From assembly GCA_002633005.1 (NCBI GenBank), contig NMRA01000063.1:126001-190000 (forward strand): a stretch of 64,000 bases of DNA. Reading direction: 5' to 3'. Both the position numbers and the translations under genes were made by a program. A model generated the notes under the pieces. The model had not been told where the DNA came from. It saw only the letters and a program-made list of their open reading frames with translations, and did no database searches. Of this stretch, positions 13,731-27,247 are shown piece after piece (within the stretch, counting starts at the first letter, position 1; every line of letters starts with the position of its first letter). Origin of the DNA: Phoronis australis (taxonomy: Eukaryota > Phoronida > Phoronidae).

Positions 13731-14311
13731 TTAGTTATACCAGGTGTAGTTGGGATGCCATCTAGATTCACCTGTTCTTATACACAGGTCTGTAAGATTC
13801 TGTTATGAGAAATGATGAATTTGCATATTGCAGGTGAACCATGCTACATTGAACCCGCTTGTAACTACGGTATAATCTCACCTCACAATATGGCAGACAG
13901 CTGAAATTTTTTCATGTTAAGATTTGTGGCACAAAATAAATTTTTAAGTTTCGTACAGTATCTAACATCACACAAAATTTTGAAAACTTGAGTATTTACA
14001 AGACTGTTAGAATACAAGTTTGGCGATATAACATTGTCTAAAATTGGTGATATTGTACTGTCGTCTGCTTTTCAACAAAACCAAAGTTCGCTGTAACCAT
14101 ATAAGTTTGTTTACAGTTTGACTTGTGAACTGTAGGTCTTGGAATTTTCCTCTTTTAAGAGAATTTTCTCTTTTTAGTTTAGATTTCCTCTTATTTGATT
14201 TTGTCTTTTTTATCATTATTTTGACATAATTTGTGCAAAAAACGTTGACTTTTACAACACAAAAAATATTTCTATCACTCAAGCCTATTTATTTGTGGAA
14301 CAGTAAATCAC

Positions 14312-14353
14312 CTGGAAAATTTTCCTCTTTTTTGTCAGGTCATTCCAAGCTCT
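14312..14353 (-). mobile_element. Degenerate end of a CAGGGCTTGGAAT-family element
   Basis: The stretch tttcctcttttttgtcaggt followed by cattccaagctctc resembles the terminal ~45 bp of the elements ending at 1309 and starting at 19222, with the terminal CCCTG decayed. The other end was not found. Confidence 0.4.
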
Positions 14354-16973
14354 CAAACTGGCACATTGCACAGCAGTGTGAGCGTAACTACATTTTATAA
14401 TTTCTGTGCCAAGGAGGAGTCATTAGGGTGCATTGTGGGAACAAATTTATTGAGAAATCTTTGCGTTAAACTCAATAATATGAAGGAATTATTGGCGTAA
14501 ATTTTGTGAATAGTAAAGCTTTGTACCTGTAGCGATTTAAATGCATAAACATTGGTTTCACAAAATGCGCCAACACAAATCCATTTGTATTTGTTTCAGG
14601 TGGAATAATTGTACATATAAGTAATTATATATTTTAACATGTTATTATTAGAGGGAAAATGTAATTAGGTATATTGAGCGCGGTCTTAATAAATGAGCAA
14701 CGTATGGGTCAAGAGTTTCCTTGTACTTCTGTTGAAATGCAACTAATCCCAACAAACACTCCCTGGATGTTGTGCATCATTGTTCTCTAACAAAAGGAAT
14801 TTCTTTCTTCATTAGCGCTACCTAGTGACAATTCTAAAATCTTGTATAAGAATGAGGAACTGTGTTTTTAGCACTACCAATAAAACAGACTTGTCATTTC
14901 ATAAATATATTTATGACCATGACTATGATTAATAAGCAACAGATCAGAGAGAGGGTATCTTATCAACGTAAGCATACACATTATAAAGATTTCAGTGAAA
15001 TCAATATTGAAACATTGTTTATCCAGAAATCAAAAATGATCGAGACAGCCCAGAATTCCTTGGTCATTACAGCTTCCTGCGAGACAGTCATTATCCGAGT
15101 ACCTGGAATGACTAGCCATGTCAGGTCATAACCGGTGGAATTATGTCCCACCATTATTGGCATGCACCATCTGTAATTAGCATGTTGGCATGGCTACACA
15201 TTAAACACAAGATTCTTCAATTATGGACAAAAATAAGTTAATGAAATTGACATTTTTAAATGCAACTACGACGGAGACTTGCAAACATCAATTAACAGTT
15301 TCTATATTACATAAGATGTGAAGAATCACAGATCAAACATATTGGTAGCAATAGATGGAATGAGGCCAGTAATGTTGTTCATTGCCGATATTAAAATTTA
15401 CCATAAATAAAAGAATCTGATTTAATTTGCCTACTTGGGAAACCTTAACTCTAGATACAAGCCAGCCCCACTAGTACTTAATGTATTGCACTCATTTAAA
15501 ACTGATATCCTTACAATGCCACAACTTATTAAATATGCTTGTAAACAAACTAAACATATGTATATCTAAGCAGATCTAATGACATAAGATTTCAACAACT
15601 ATTTAAAACAACGCTGGTTTAAAATATGTCGACATGGGACTTCACAAAAGAATGGTAAGCAAAATAATTTAATAGTTTCTTCATCCTTGTGGCAAGCCAA
15701 AAAACTTTCCTTAACAGTTGAATGTGCAGGGCTAAATCTGTTCAAATGCATCATTGCATTAAAGAGGCAGTGAACTACACTTCTGTCAAAAAACTAAATT
15801 TTGATTCAGACCACTTCCGATAATAACTAAACTGGTTTTCTACTGTCTCTGCCCCACATTTGTAGGCTTGGGAACTGCCAGTTCATTATTGGTCGAGAAC
15901 ATACTCCAAAAGCTGACCAGACATGGTGTTTCAATTTACATGTTGAGTATGGCAGCATTGGGCAATTGTTTATTATTTCTATGCCCAGAAATCCTGGCAA
16001 GTTGAGACCAAATGCATAGTGACAAGATCAAAAGACAGTTTACAGAAGATGCTGGTTTTTGACAGCTTGAAGTGTTGCTATGGAACACTATGCACACTAA
16101 TGTCGCTTCATTACAATATTCACAAACTAATTAAACAGCTTCATCGAAATCATATACTGCTAAATTTAAGATGCAAGCAAACATCAAAACAATTGAATTA
16201 CAAAACATGCTGGCAACTGACCACCATTCAAAGGGAAAGCTCTTTATATGAGGGAAATAAAACAACTACTTAAGCAACATTCACATTCAAGCAAAATGTC
16301 AGCAACTTAGGATTTACTCCTCAAGCAAACAAGTCTGAACTGGTTATATCTGTGCATAGTTGAGACAACTTATTACTTGCTCTCTACAACTGGACACTGC
16401 ATCATTTACTAAAAAATGACAAATTTAGCTACGGAACTTTGGAACATCCTCTCTGAAAAAATGGCTGATCAAATGAAACTTGCAGATACTATATTTTGTG
16501 CACTGTTCTCCAAAATTACGTAATCTGTTTTTAAAATGATCCACTTTGGCAAGTCGCTATCAAGAAAGAGGACTTTTACGATTTTTATCACAAAGGTTGG
16601 ATAAAAGGAAGCAATTCAGAAAATTTTGTAACAGTGTTCTTGAAATTTTATCTTGAACAGATATATGTATATATATATAAAATATATCTAACAAAAAATT
16701 TGGTGTGTTATTGATACTGTTGTTTTGCTATGAATGTATCTTTTACTAAAAAGACACTGTCACGTAACACAATAATTGGCAGATTGGTATTAATGACAAG
16801 TCAAATTGATTAGACAGACTTTCTACTTTCAGAGAATATATACTTTGAGTTTGATTTTAAAGATTTGTCAATATTTGCCCTCATGCACACATAATGCTAT
16901 ATAACCTCAACACTGAAAGTTCTGATATAGATATCAATGCAAAAAATTGGAACATCATACACATCTCAAGGGC
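14354..16973. other. Intergenic between convergent genes, nothing recognised
   Basis: AT-rich, no convincing reading frame or repeat family. A short AT dinucleotide-rich run lies at about 16662-16686. Confidence 0.5.
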
Positions 16974-17256
16974 GGATCTAGGATTTTGAGTTAGGGGGGG
17001 CAGGGCAAAGGAATAACCAGAATTTCGACAGATGCATATGCCCATACCTAAAATGTGGGGATGCAGGGGTCTCAAACTTTTGGGTTTGAGAACCTTTTGA
17101 CTAAAATAAAAAACGGGGTTTGTTCAGGGCCTATGCATTGTTTCTTCACCCCCGAGCCCCTGGTTGCGCGCATGTACTAGTCAGCAATTCGCAGCCGAAT
17201 TGCCAAATGATATCTGGTTGAATTTTAGGGGGGNCCCCCCCCCACATCTGCCACTG
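16974..17256. mobile_element. Probable MITE relic with GGCGGATCTAG-type ends
   Basis: Begins gggcggatctaggattttga and ends cacatctgccactgcatct, an approximate inverted match (ggcagatgtgg). Such ends are common in non-autonomous elements of animal genomes. A single N at 17234 sits in its G/C run. Family assignment is not possible. Confidence 0.4.
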
Positions 17257-17934
17257 CATCTGGTGCTCGCCATATAAGGATCCAAAAACACAAAAATGGC
17301 AATTGCATACTGTTTTAGGGACATCATGAAAGTTTGTCATCTGGAAATTGTTACCTACAGCCTATAAAACACAATAGCGTGATCTCATTATCAGGCACAA
17401 AATATTTATACAACAGGTCCCCGTTATTTAAAGCGACTGTTTCCGGAACGCATTACTACAATATTCCATTCAGAATAAAGTGAGCTTTTGATTGACAGGC
17501 TAGGCTTCACACATATTCACAAATGGATATTTGTAAGTTGTTGAATATTTGTGGGTTTTTCAAAAGTTCCCACATACGTAAATATTTGTTCAGGAGAGCA
17601 CTGTGCTTTGGGTAAAAATAATGCTCCTAGGTCTGATTGAGAACATCTGAATGTGCGTTACAATGACATCAGTCCTAAATATCCTACAATTCTCCTTAAT
17701 CTTCATCCAAAAGCTATAAAATAATCCCTTGTTTAAGACCAAAGCAACAGTTAAGCACGACTTTGGTGAGTCAAATGCTGCATGACAATCCTACTGGTGA
17801 CTTCACTATATCCTTATTGCTTCACCACTTGCATATGACAACTAGGTATGATGTAACTACCGTAGTTCCACTCTTGGCCACTTGGTTCACTGATGCATTC
17901 TATTTGGAAATGGTGTCAACACCAGTATGTGCTT

Positions 17935-18135
17935 ACTCTGCACCTGCACATTTGCATCAATACATGAACCTTACTTTGCTCTGTGACCCCAGGTCAGAGG
18001 TCAAATGCAGCAACCCAGTCTGAACAACACAAGATTCACTGTACAGTATGTAGTTGCTCCGCATCTGTACATTTGCATCAATATGTGAACCTTACTTTGT
18101 TCTGTGACCCAGGGTCCAACGTCACATACAGCACC
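17935..18135. repeat. Two-copy direct repeat (~85 bp units)
   Basis: gcacatttgcatcaatacatgaaccttactttg at 17946 is repeated with few changes at 18067, together with the following ctctgtgaccc block. It is a local duplication near the 3' end of MOB1. Confidence 0.8.
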
Positions 18136-18518
18136 CGTAAAAACAACTCATATTCACTGATTGGTGATTGACCAACAGTTAGTTCCTTTCAACAAAATGC
18201 GAATTCAATCCCAAGCAAATGATTCTCTAACATCTGTAACCAATTGATAATGTGAACGACTTACCAACTAACCATACAAAAATGAACTAACCAACTTTCT
18301 TGCGAAAAACATGATATATTTATCAGACAACTGTGTTCATATTACTAAAACGAGTGAATGACTAGTTATGCATAAATTCCTTTATCGTTTGGTCACTTGG
18401 TGTTTGGCAACATTTCATACAATTAAATGCAGTGTATTTAGTGCAAAGGTCACTGACTAAACTCTTGCTTCCTCCAAATGCATATAACAAGACAAACATA
18501 ACACTCATGCAATCCTAT

Positions 18519-18760
18519 TCACCGGTTGTTACTTGTCAGCTTGTCGATGAGTTCCTGCAGGGGAGCCAACTCCCGCTTGTCAATGAGGTTGAACTCTTGC
18601 ACAAAGAAGATGAAATGTTTGAAGGAGGTGTTGAGGTGGGCCTCCTCAGACAGTTCTACCACCTCCTTGAAGTGCTGGTGATATATGTGAGCGTAGACGC
18701 GGAACAGTCTTTTCAGTATTGTCTTAGCAACTGACATAAAGTTTCTGGGAAATGGCACGC
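18519..18760 (-). CDS. MOB1: MOB kinase activator 1, last coding exon
   Basis: On the minus strand: acceptor ..tttgtgttgtag, then the end of a Gly codon and 79 codons plus TGA (18519-18521). It encodes VPFPRNFMSVAKTILKRLFR, then AHIYHQHF, EEAHLNTSFKHFIFFVQEFN and a C-terminus PLQELIDKLTSNNR. This is the C-terminal half of the MOB fold. The two His of HIYHQH are the zinc ligands corresponding to human MOB1 His161 and His166. MOB1 binds and activates LATS/NDR kinases in the Hippo growth-control pathway and in mitotic exit. The protein is near-identical to animal MOB1; only the last residues and the segment after YHQHF (KEVVELS) vary. Confidence 0.96.
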
Positions 18761-18807
18761 CTACAACACAAATAGTAGTATTAGGTAAGTCAGTCAAAAG
18801 AGAGTAC

Positions 18808-21695
18808 AAACAATGAGCAACGCAGGGCGTTGAAATGCACCCACGAATGCACTGCAAATGATGTGCTTCTAGGGCGTTTATTTGTATCATAAAAATGGCT
18901 ACTGGATGGTGTAAAGTACTTCAAATCCATCAAAGAACAAGAAAACGACACCGTTTTCTAGCAGAAAGTTATTTACCAAATTTCATGAAAATTGGTTGAG
19001 GAACTTCAGAGAAACAGAGGAAAACGGAAAAAATGAAACTGCCAATAGGGGGCACAGTCTTCGTCAAACCATCTGAAAGTCGTCTTTTCGTAGTTAACTT
19101 CATATAAATACACGTGCTAAATTTAACAAAGATCCTGCAGAGGGCTTAGGAGATACAGGGAGGGGCGCAAAAAACTGCCAATAGGAGGCGCCATAGTAGT
19201 CAAAGTGGTTGGAAAACCATTCAGGGCTTGGAATGACCCATGACAAAAAAGAGGAAATTTTTACCGCCCTAACTACACATTTCAATCTAAACAATACCTC
19301 AACAGATCGAAAATAAACATATCACAAGATGCTCTCTTACTGTGTCGTGTTGGCAAAATGCACTCATCTTAAGCAGTACCTGAAATCTATTTCAGCAACA
19401 ACAATGAAGGCAACTAGATGCAACAAAAGATATTTTTTAAAATTAAATAATAAAGATAATGATGAAAAATTTGCAGTATGAGTGGCAGTAGCTTATTCTT
19501 GATTTGCTGCAGGGAGACCTATAAAATTATTTTCAATTCTTATAATTACGATACAAAATTACAAAAAAATTGTATATCGATCCACAGAATATCTGGAAAG
19601 CCTGAAATACATACACATTTAATTCCAAAAAATTTAATTCCAATGCAAATGTAAACAAGTCGAGACAAAAACCTGTGGCTCATACCCAACTGCATGGAAA
19701 AACTATAGAATGCATCAACCACAATCCTAAGTTGGCCAAACTTTTCAGTTTCAAATAGTAAATACAGGAGTTAATTGTTCATAAGCAACTCTGGTGTAGA
19801 AGAAACTATGTGACATCAGAAATAACAACCAGGACTGAAAATAGGCCGGCGGAATTTGTAAACAATGGCTCAGATCAATCAGATCATTCAGAATTTGTCA
19901 CGTGATCACTTCTCTCGAACTGCAAAACTCGAGTCACAAAATAGAACACGAAAAATGTCAAATTAAATTGAAATACATAAACGGCAATTTATAACACATT
20001 TGCAGTAACGAAAATAGCACTTTGCATCTCGTTTCGGCAGCTCATAGAAAATCGCATTAAGAAGGTCAGGGCTAGCAATAGCAGCCAACGGCAACGGGCG
20101 TGCATGTGGGATCAAACGGAAGAATTTCACACATCACTCAAATCCCACGATTCCAATCCAACGAATAACCGGTTACAGTTGAATTTTGTTTCAGAAAGCG
20201 TTGTTATTTCTAGCATTTCATCGTTTTCAGTCGGTCCTCCGATTCCACCTTAGTCCAAGGCGACTCGACCAAGCACTCCGTAACTGTTACTCTCTCAAAG
20301 TTAATACAGAGCACAAACCTTGACTTATGTTGTTTGTGAAGACATTGACCGTTTCTTTTGTCTACTTTTCCACGTAATATTCCGTCTACTCCACGCTCCA
20401 CGCATTTTTGACTGCAGAATCGCACTATTTGTCACCGCGACTTTATACCAAATGCAGACGCCATTGATGAACCACGCTATCCCAGGCACAGGCGCTTGAA
20501 TATATTTGTTCCTCGATTGCCTCTGACGTCACTCACTACTAAAACATGTTTCTTATATGTGGTTACGAGTCATCGGGAAATTCGAGCACCTGTGATCTGC
20601 AAGTACAGTTTTCGTTCTTCCGAAACACAAAGAGCAGTTTCCGCTTTTCGAGTAGTCGGCAACGCCGTGGTGAGAAACCAATTTGCCGCGATAATTTTAT
20701 GGCTAATCCGATTTTTTCCGCGGAAATATAACGAAAATACGTGGAGGGGATAAAAGAAAAAAGCGGAAATCCACGTTTCCGTGGAAAATTCCAAGCCCTG
20801 ACCATTGTCAACCGTTCTCTTCATAATAACATACATGACAATTTTCACAATCATCCTTAGAGCGGTTTGGTTAACGAAGGGATGGACACCAAAAAAAACA
20901 GGTTCAAAAACAATAAAAATGGCCACTAGGTGGGGCAAAATACATAGAAGCCATCTGAAAATGGGCGGATAGCGTCACATCATTAATAGATGCCTACGAG
21001 CCAAATTTTATGGAAATCCGTTGAAGACCTTCGAAGATACACAGGTGAACGTGAAAAAATAAAATTGCCCCTAGAGGGCACATTGGTAGTCCGCTTTGCC
21101 TGTCGTTTTCTGTTGTCAATTCATATCAATACATTGGCTACATTTAATAAAGATCCTGTAGAGCATTTAAGAGATACAGCCATGGGCGCAAAAACAAACA
21201 AAACCACCACTAGGAGGCGCCAAACTAGTCAAAGTCATCGAAAAATCATTGTCAAACGCCCTCTTCATAGTAAGAACATATATGCCAATTTTCACGCTCA
21301 TCCTTAGAGTAGTTTGATTGACAGAGGGGCGGACACTATAAACAGACTCGAAAATAGTAAAAATGGCTTCTGGATGGCGCAAAATGCCTCCAATCCATCC
21401 GAAAACGGGAGGATAGCGTCAGCTCATTAATAGATGCCCATGTGCCGAATTTCATGAAAATCGGCTGAGGACCTTTGAAGATATAGAGGCAAACGTAAAA
21501 AAGTAAAATTGCCACTAGGGGGCACAGCGGTATTCAGGTCGGTCCGAAACTCATCACCCTCTGTCATCAACCCCATAGGAACAAATCTGCCAAATTTCAA
21601 TAAGATCCTGCGAGGGGTTTAGGAGATACAGCCGGACGCCCTGACAGAGATGACCACAATATGCATCCACAAATAAATATGTGGGCACATAAAAA
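18808..21695 (+). repeat. Dispersed repeat family A, copy 1 (split by a transposon)
   Basis: Starts with the family head gagcaacgcagggcgttgaa and ends with the tail hairpin ccacaaataaatatgtgggc near 21667-21690. Inside are recurrent blocks: ccaaatttcatgaaaat, agatcctgc..ttaggagatac, and CTCF-like cores at about 19042, 19178, 20922, 21068, 21205 and 21512. It is interrupted at 19222-20800 by the element described separately. It lies in the last MOB1 intron and begins about 50 bp from the splice acceptor of the last exon. Confidence 0.8.
19222..20800 (+). mobile_element. Complete 1.58-kb DNA transposon, hAT-like, non-autonomous
   Basis: Begins CAGGGCTTGGAATGACC and ends GGAAAATTCCAAGCCCTG, giving a 13-bp terminal inverted repeat (CAGGGCTTGGAAT). 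It is flanked by a 6-bp duplication ACCATT (19216-19221 and 20801-20806). Removing the element restores the family A block ggaaaaccattgtcaaccg, so both ends and the duplication are secure. CAGGG ends suggest a hAT-type element, though 6 bp is shorter than the usual 8-bp hAT duplication. There is no recognisable transposase; an open stretch on the minus strand (20210-20425) is conserved with the copy at the window start but unidentified. Confidence 0.85.
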
Positions 21696-22980
21696 TGAGC
21701 AGTTAAGGCTAAAAAAAGCATAATTGGTTCTGGCCTGTATTTTTCCTATGTACAGTTCTAAAGTCACACGATAACATTCATGTGACTAGCAAACAAATCA
21801 GTAAGAAATACCCTGCAGTCTTGTTCATTCACCCGGTTTCTCGGACGGCAGACGACAGATGTTGATAGCAAATGCCAGCCACCGGTTTGCATCAAAAGTA
21901 GGTAAAAACTTGGCTTTTCTCATTCAAAGACACACATAAATCAGTTTTCTGGCATCTGTTTACAACAGATTCCTCGAACAACCCATGGCCGCGGCCTGAT
22001 TGTCACTAGAAAAAGCCCCGTGGCCATGGCCTGACTGTTCAGAGCTACCTACAATCTTCAACGACAATAGGCGAAATGAACGACGATGATTGTGATGATG
22101 AAGGTGGCGATTATGAACAACACTATAACTCTCATGTGACTAGAGAAGATGTGAGAAATCAGTAAATAGGCTAGTCTTGATAGACACTTGGCGAACAGCA
22201 AAATCGGTCAACAAACTAACAGCGTTTTCAGAAACTCAAATAATTCAAAAAGTAGACGTTCTAGCGACAAATTGAAAATCTCTTCTAAAAGTCCGTTCAA
22301 AACTCTACGTAACCTGGCAGTTTTGCAACATTCCATGAATTTTTTTGAAAAAAATGAAATTTTGCGTTTTTTTTTGAAATTCAAAGTCAAATAACTCGAA
22401 AATGGTAAGTCTGAGAAAATCGTTATCGCAGAACTTTTGAAAGAGCATACTTCAAGGAACCCACATGCAAAAATTCACGTCATTTGCTCTTCCCGTTAAA
22501 AATGTGACCGCAGAACGATTGAAAATGGGTGAAAATGCGCTAGAGCCGCCATCTTGAAAGTGACTTCCGGTTAAACAAAATTTTATAAAAGCTAATCAAC
22601 AGCAACAAACACGTGACTAGTTTGAAAATGATTGGTTCGCCAATGCGCCCTCTACAGGAGAAAACGCAAAGATGTCCCAGGAACTAAGCAAATCGGTCTA
22701 TATAATTCTCGTTTATCTTTGAAACACGTCAGGAATTAAAAGTAGTGTTAAATGGCTACAGCTGGAAACAATATGTGTGGCTGGATCCATATGGCAAAGC
22801 AGCATTGTTTTACAATTGCTTTACAAAGTCATCGATAACAAACCTGAAATGCACTATTTTTCACAATCATTTTACTACCAGTTTGTGAGTCCAAATGTCA
22901 CCCAACCTGAACTGTACCACGATCACACTGTCAAAGAGAACTCTTATTCCAGTCACACACACCATAAACATAAGACTCAC

Positions 22981-25900
22981 CAGGGCTCGACATTAACTTT
23001 TATTTTAACTTGTCCGGTCGGACAAGTAGAAATGAAATTTACATGTCCTGATCTATAAGACACTTGTCCAAACTCAAATTATACTTTTCAAACATATGTG
23101 AATGTCGCACATTATACCTGTTAGCACAAGCTCAATAAACATGTGTAAGAGCATACGTTACACATTTAAATTTTACAAAAGTTTATTAAAGTTGGTATTT
23201 GTATTTGGACTTCACCAGTGAACACGCTACAAGTTTACCCTGGCTTTTCGATTCAGTTGTATAATGTATTTTTATAACCTGCTGAGTGAGCCGTCGACTG
23301 TTCGTGACTTTAAAGATTCGACTCTGCACATCGCTGACCCAAACGCAAGAGAGGAACTGTTTGCGTCGACGCATTTTTCACACGGGACACAACACATTTT
23401 ATTTCTAGTCGCTATCAAACTGCACGGTAACCAGTCAAAATCTTCCTTTCATTTCGGAAGGTATTCCTGTTTTCGTTTATTGGTTTCATACTGTTGCTTG
23501 GCGATTTCATGCCCTTTGGTTTGGTTACCAGTTGCAAGATCAGAACTCCTAGATTTGAAACCATATGCAAACTAAGTATCTATTTCGACATTGCAACTGC
23601 AGACACCGGAGCAGACGACAGTTTCCAAACATGCCGTAAGACAGTCGAATGTCGTAAAGTTTTATTAATACATGCACAAGTTATCGTTAATGAGTCTTAT
23701 ACGTAAACCAAAATTGGTACCATCAAGTGTCAAAATGTGTTGACGAGAAAATGATTTAAATTTAACTTACCGTACTCGTCCGCGTTACCACCCAGGGCGC
23801 TTAAATAGGGAATTTAAATAACAGGGGGTGGGTGGTAAGCGGAGCATGGGCGGTTAAAATCAAATTTTTTAAAAAGTCGCTACTGCACGGAGGACTAATT
23901 TTACCCTGACGGAGCCGCACTGACATCAGACTTCAAGCATATCAGTTAAAATATAGGTCGGGGGATTGAAGTAACGGACTTCGACGGCCTGCACACATGA
24001 TACAGTGGCATCGTGATCCTGAGCATGACTGGGTTTTTACGTACCTCGGTCGCTGCAGGTCATCTCTTAGAACTAAGGTATTCCTACAGCTGGATGTGCG
24101 TTCAGTAAGGCAAGTTTCTTGAGAATAAAGACAGATCAAACAAGACTCCGCTAGTTCGCGGTGTATTTCTAAGGGAAGCACTTGATTGTGTAAAGATTTG
24201 ATTCTCGCTGGAACCTTAGGCAACCAAGCACATGCTAATGATTGACAGGTCTTACTGAATACTTTGAACAATGTAACATTTTATATACATTGTATATTTC
24301 TTTTTGAGTTCAAAGCCAACACCACTGTTGTTCAAAGCACATGCGCAGCAAGCGGATGATACTACTATTAGGCAATGGGGGTACTCAGTCAGTTGCCAAA
24401 ATAATGAAGCAAAAACACATGTTGTAAAAAGTTATCAGGCAATTCAAAAGTTCAAAAATTAAGTTTTTGACCACGTGGAACATGGACAGAATTTTCGACT
24501 TGCGCTAATGATAAGTTGATTTTTCCGCTTTTGCCTTTGATTGGGCGCTTCCATTTTGGTGTCAGGAGTGAGTCATCAAAAACATTCGTTTAACCAAGAC
24601 GGGAACAACGACACAAGTTGGCTTGTCATAATGGACCGTGTCTTTTCTTATTTCAATGCTCGGTGTGAATATGTTTCGCCGTACTGTCACAGGGATTCAC
24701 ACAAAGGTTGGCCATGGACGTGATATCCGTCACGTACTGCTTTGTTGGTTCTTCTACAGCAAATGAAATACATTCGACAAGCGTGGTCTCAGTGATCAGT
24801 ATATGCTGCTGGTGACATTTTTTGATGCTGTAGATAATTAGTCTAATTAAAAGCAATGTTATGCAATCTTAGTGAGTAGTGTATAATTAATTAAACATAT
24901 TGGTTGTTTACCAAAATTTGTAACCTCCTAGGAGTTCATGGGAAGTGATTCGCCACGTCTGTTACCAGTTGTGAGATGTTTATAATAACAATTGTGCCTT
25001 GTTTTGCAAGTTGTGTAACTTAAAGTCTTTGAAAACCTGTCAGCTTTGGGATGAGGCGTTTCCCACAACAACAATAATCTGTTGTCCATCGGAATTACTC
25101 AACTCTTCATTGTCCTGCACCGTAATTGGTAATGACTTGGGTTCATTGCTGGAGTACAACAGATTGATTAACAGAATTGTTTTGGAACCAGCGACTTTAT
25201 TCAGAAAATTGTTTTGGAACTAGATGTAGCATTTTGGAGGAAGTCTGTGGGTTTTCATGTTTTGAACTATCTCGCCCACCTTTCTTGTGTTCAGTATAAA
25301 TATTCTGTTAGCTACTCTAGAATTCATATTGCTTGGAGAGAGGCTGCTGCTTGCTTCAAAAATATCACAGATACCCAGCGTTTGTAAGACACAACTTTGT
25401 TTCTTGATGTTTTACTATAAACTTTGACTTTAGAAACAACTAATCTCAGTTCTTTGATTATTTGATTAACTCATAGAAAGTGTTGTAATAGGAATTGTTG
25501 TAACTACAAGTTTCTGCTAACTATTGTTTGCAAAATTGTGAGTTGATATAATATTATTAGATATGCAATTTTCGGTATGATGTATTTGGTACTTCAATTT
25601 GTATTAGATATTGTATTATCTTTATTGTTTCAGGTTTAACCGTATCGTGAATCGTAAATCGTATACCGTATTGAAAATCGAACTTAACTTACTTTAAACA
25701 CTTGATGGAACTGTGCTCAACCGTCATCTTCAGTTGGTCTCCTACTGTCCTTAATGGTTTCGTCCCTAAACCAAGACCATCTCTAGTAGGCAGGACAACA
25801 GAGTTGATCAGGCTCTGCCTGACGGTTGTTGATGGTATTGCTGTTGGTGCTTCATCCATATCCAACAAGATGCCTGTTCAGCTTCGGTGGCCACATCGCG

Positions 25901-26507
25901 TAGAAGAACCTTCTTTCCTGTCGCAGAGACGCCCAGACACCTTGCCATAGCAGTAACCGAGCTGGCCGGAAAACCGCGGCAACCAACCTCCACAGAAAAA
26001 CTCCAACACCTCCAGCCGTTAACGTGGCAGTCACTCCTCAGATCAGTATATTTCAGGTTCTTCCGCTCATGTATTATTACTCGTATCATATCATAAATAA
26101 AGTTTCATGAGCCACTGTTACGGTATTATTATTATTATACGCGTGTAAACCGCAGAGTCAACAACAAGAGAGACATCTAATGTGCGTGTGACTGTACGCT
26201 ACATATGCCGACAGGAGTTCCGAGCGTTAGCCAAAGGAAACAATTGTGTCTCCTTCAGTAAAGGGCATGGGAATACAGGTATGTTATCACGATAGTAAGA
26301 CGAGGCCACGGTTCCGCTAAAACTGATTGATTGTCACAGAAAGGCAATCGAGTTGTGCACGTTTTGGAATCTTAATTTTGTGCGACGAACGTTTGCAGAA
26401 AAAATTCATTAACTTGTCCTTTCGGACAAGCTGCTCGGCCATGAGCTTGTCCGAACCAACAAATTGGTTGTCCCGGGCAGTCGGACTATCGTTAATGTCG
26501 CGCCCTG
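22981..26507. mobile_element. 3.5-kb DNA transposon with CAGGGCTCGAC ends, inserted in a minisatellite
   Basis: Left end CAGGGCTCGACATTAAC and right end GTTAATGTCGCGCCCTG agree at 16 of 17 positions as inverted repeats. The element is bounded by the 5-bp duplication CTCAC (22976-22980, 26508-26512). Just inside each end is a short palindrome (ttgtccggtcggacaagt on the left, cttgtcctttcggacaag on the right). It landed in the 51-bp minisatellite continued at 26508. No transposase was recognised; it contains a LINE fragment at 25808-26089. hAT-like by ends and short duplication. Confidence 0.8.
25808..26089 (-). pseudogene. LINE ORF2 C-terminal fragment
   Basis: The minus-strand frame reads KNLKYTDLRSDCHVNGW, then VEVGCRGFPASSV, then EAEQASCWIWMK, and stops. 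The pattern K..Y..L..DC...GW ... VEVGCRGF..SS ... L......AE.AS.W.W.K is the very common C-terminal tail of reverse-transcriptase ORFs of non-LTR retrotransposons in invertebrates. No reverse transcriptase or endonuclease domain is present nearby, so it is a short 3' remnant inside the transposon 22981-26507. Confidence 0.7.
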
Positions 26508-26770
26508 CTCACAACTCTCTTACTGCAGTCACTACCTCACACAGACCATAAACACAGACTCACAACTCTCTTACTACAGTCACTACCTCACACAGACCAT
26601 AAACACAGACTCACAACTCTCTTACTACAGTCACTACCTCACACAGACCATAAACACAGACTCACAACTCTCTTACTACAGTCACTACCTCACACAGACC
26701 ATAAACAGATTCACAACTCACTTACTGCAGTCACTACCTCACACAGACCATAAACACAGACTCACAACTT
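26508..26770. repeat. 51-bp minisatellite, ~5 copies
   Basis: Units start at 26508, 26559, 26610 and 26661 (core ctcacaactctcttactaca), with a diverged unit after. The same unit begins on the far side of the transposon at about 22930-22980, so the array was split by the insertion. Confidence 0.93.
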
Positions 26771-27019
26771 TCACATTTACTTATGGAATTCCCAGAGGAG
26801 ACACCACTCTCTTCCAATGAACAAATCCATTTCTAGTTAGTTAGAAGACAATGTACTTGCTAGAAATAAAAATGTGCATTACAGCAAGTGCCGCTAATGA
26901 ACAGTGACGAGGCTGTCACATTGTTCAGTTCGTGGCTTGTGCACAAGATTCACGATTATGTAGATTTAGAATATACAGAGTTGACTGTCTATGTACTGTT
27001 AGTCTAGGATGCCACTAAC

Positions 27020-27247
27020 CTATTTTTGAGGGGAACAAACACTCATCATCTAGTTGGTCTTGCACCCATGTCATCAAGTAGTCAATGTACTTAGGAGCTG
27101 AACATTTGATAGGTTTCTTGACTGTGTGACCGTCGGCCCAGTGATACTCATACTTAGGCCCTGCTGACATCACTGGGCATGTGTCCTCGCTACAGAACTC
27201 TGTAACCGTGCCATACAGCATGTTGATCTGGTTGAAGAAATCCACCG
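27020..27247 (-). CDS. MOB1: MOB kinase activator 1, middle exon
   Basis: Minus-strand exon of 228 nt (acceptor ..tttgtttattgcag, donor gttagt), split codons at both ends (phase 1 out of the previous exon and phase 1 into the next). It encodes VDFFNQINMLYGTVTEFC, CPVMSAGPKYEYHWADG, KKPIKCSAPKYIDYLMTW and DECLFPSKI. The two Cys in EFCSEDTCP match zinc ligands Cys79 and Cys84 of human MOB1, which complete the Cys2His2 site with the two His of the last exon. Introns on either side are 8.3 kb (18761-27019) and 12.4 kb (27248-39687), both mostly repeats. Confidence 0.96.

Noticed and set aside
20210-20425. Cys/Lys-rich 71-codon frame as a host gene
   Set aside because: It is within the 19222-20800 transposon and has a broken relative at the window start; probably element-derived with no identifiable domain.
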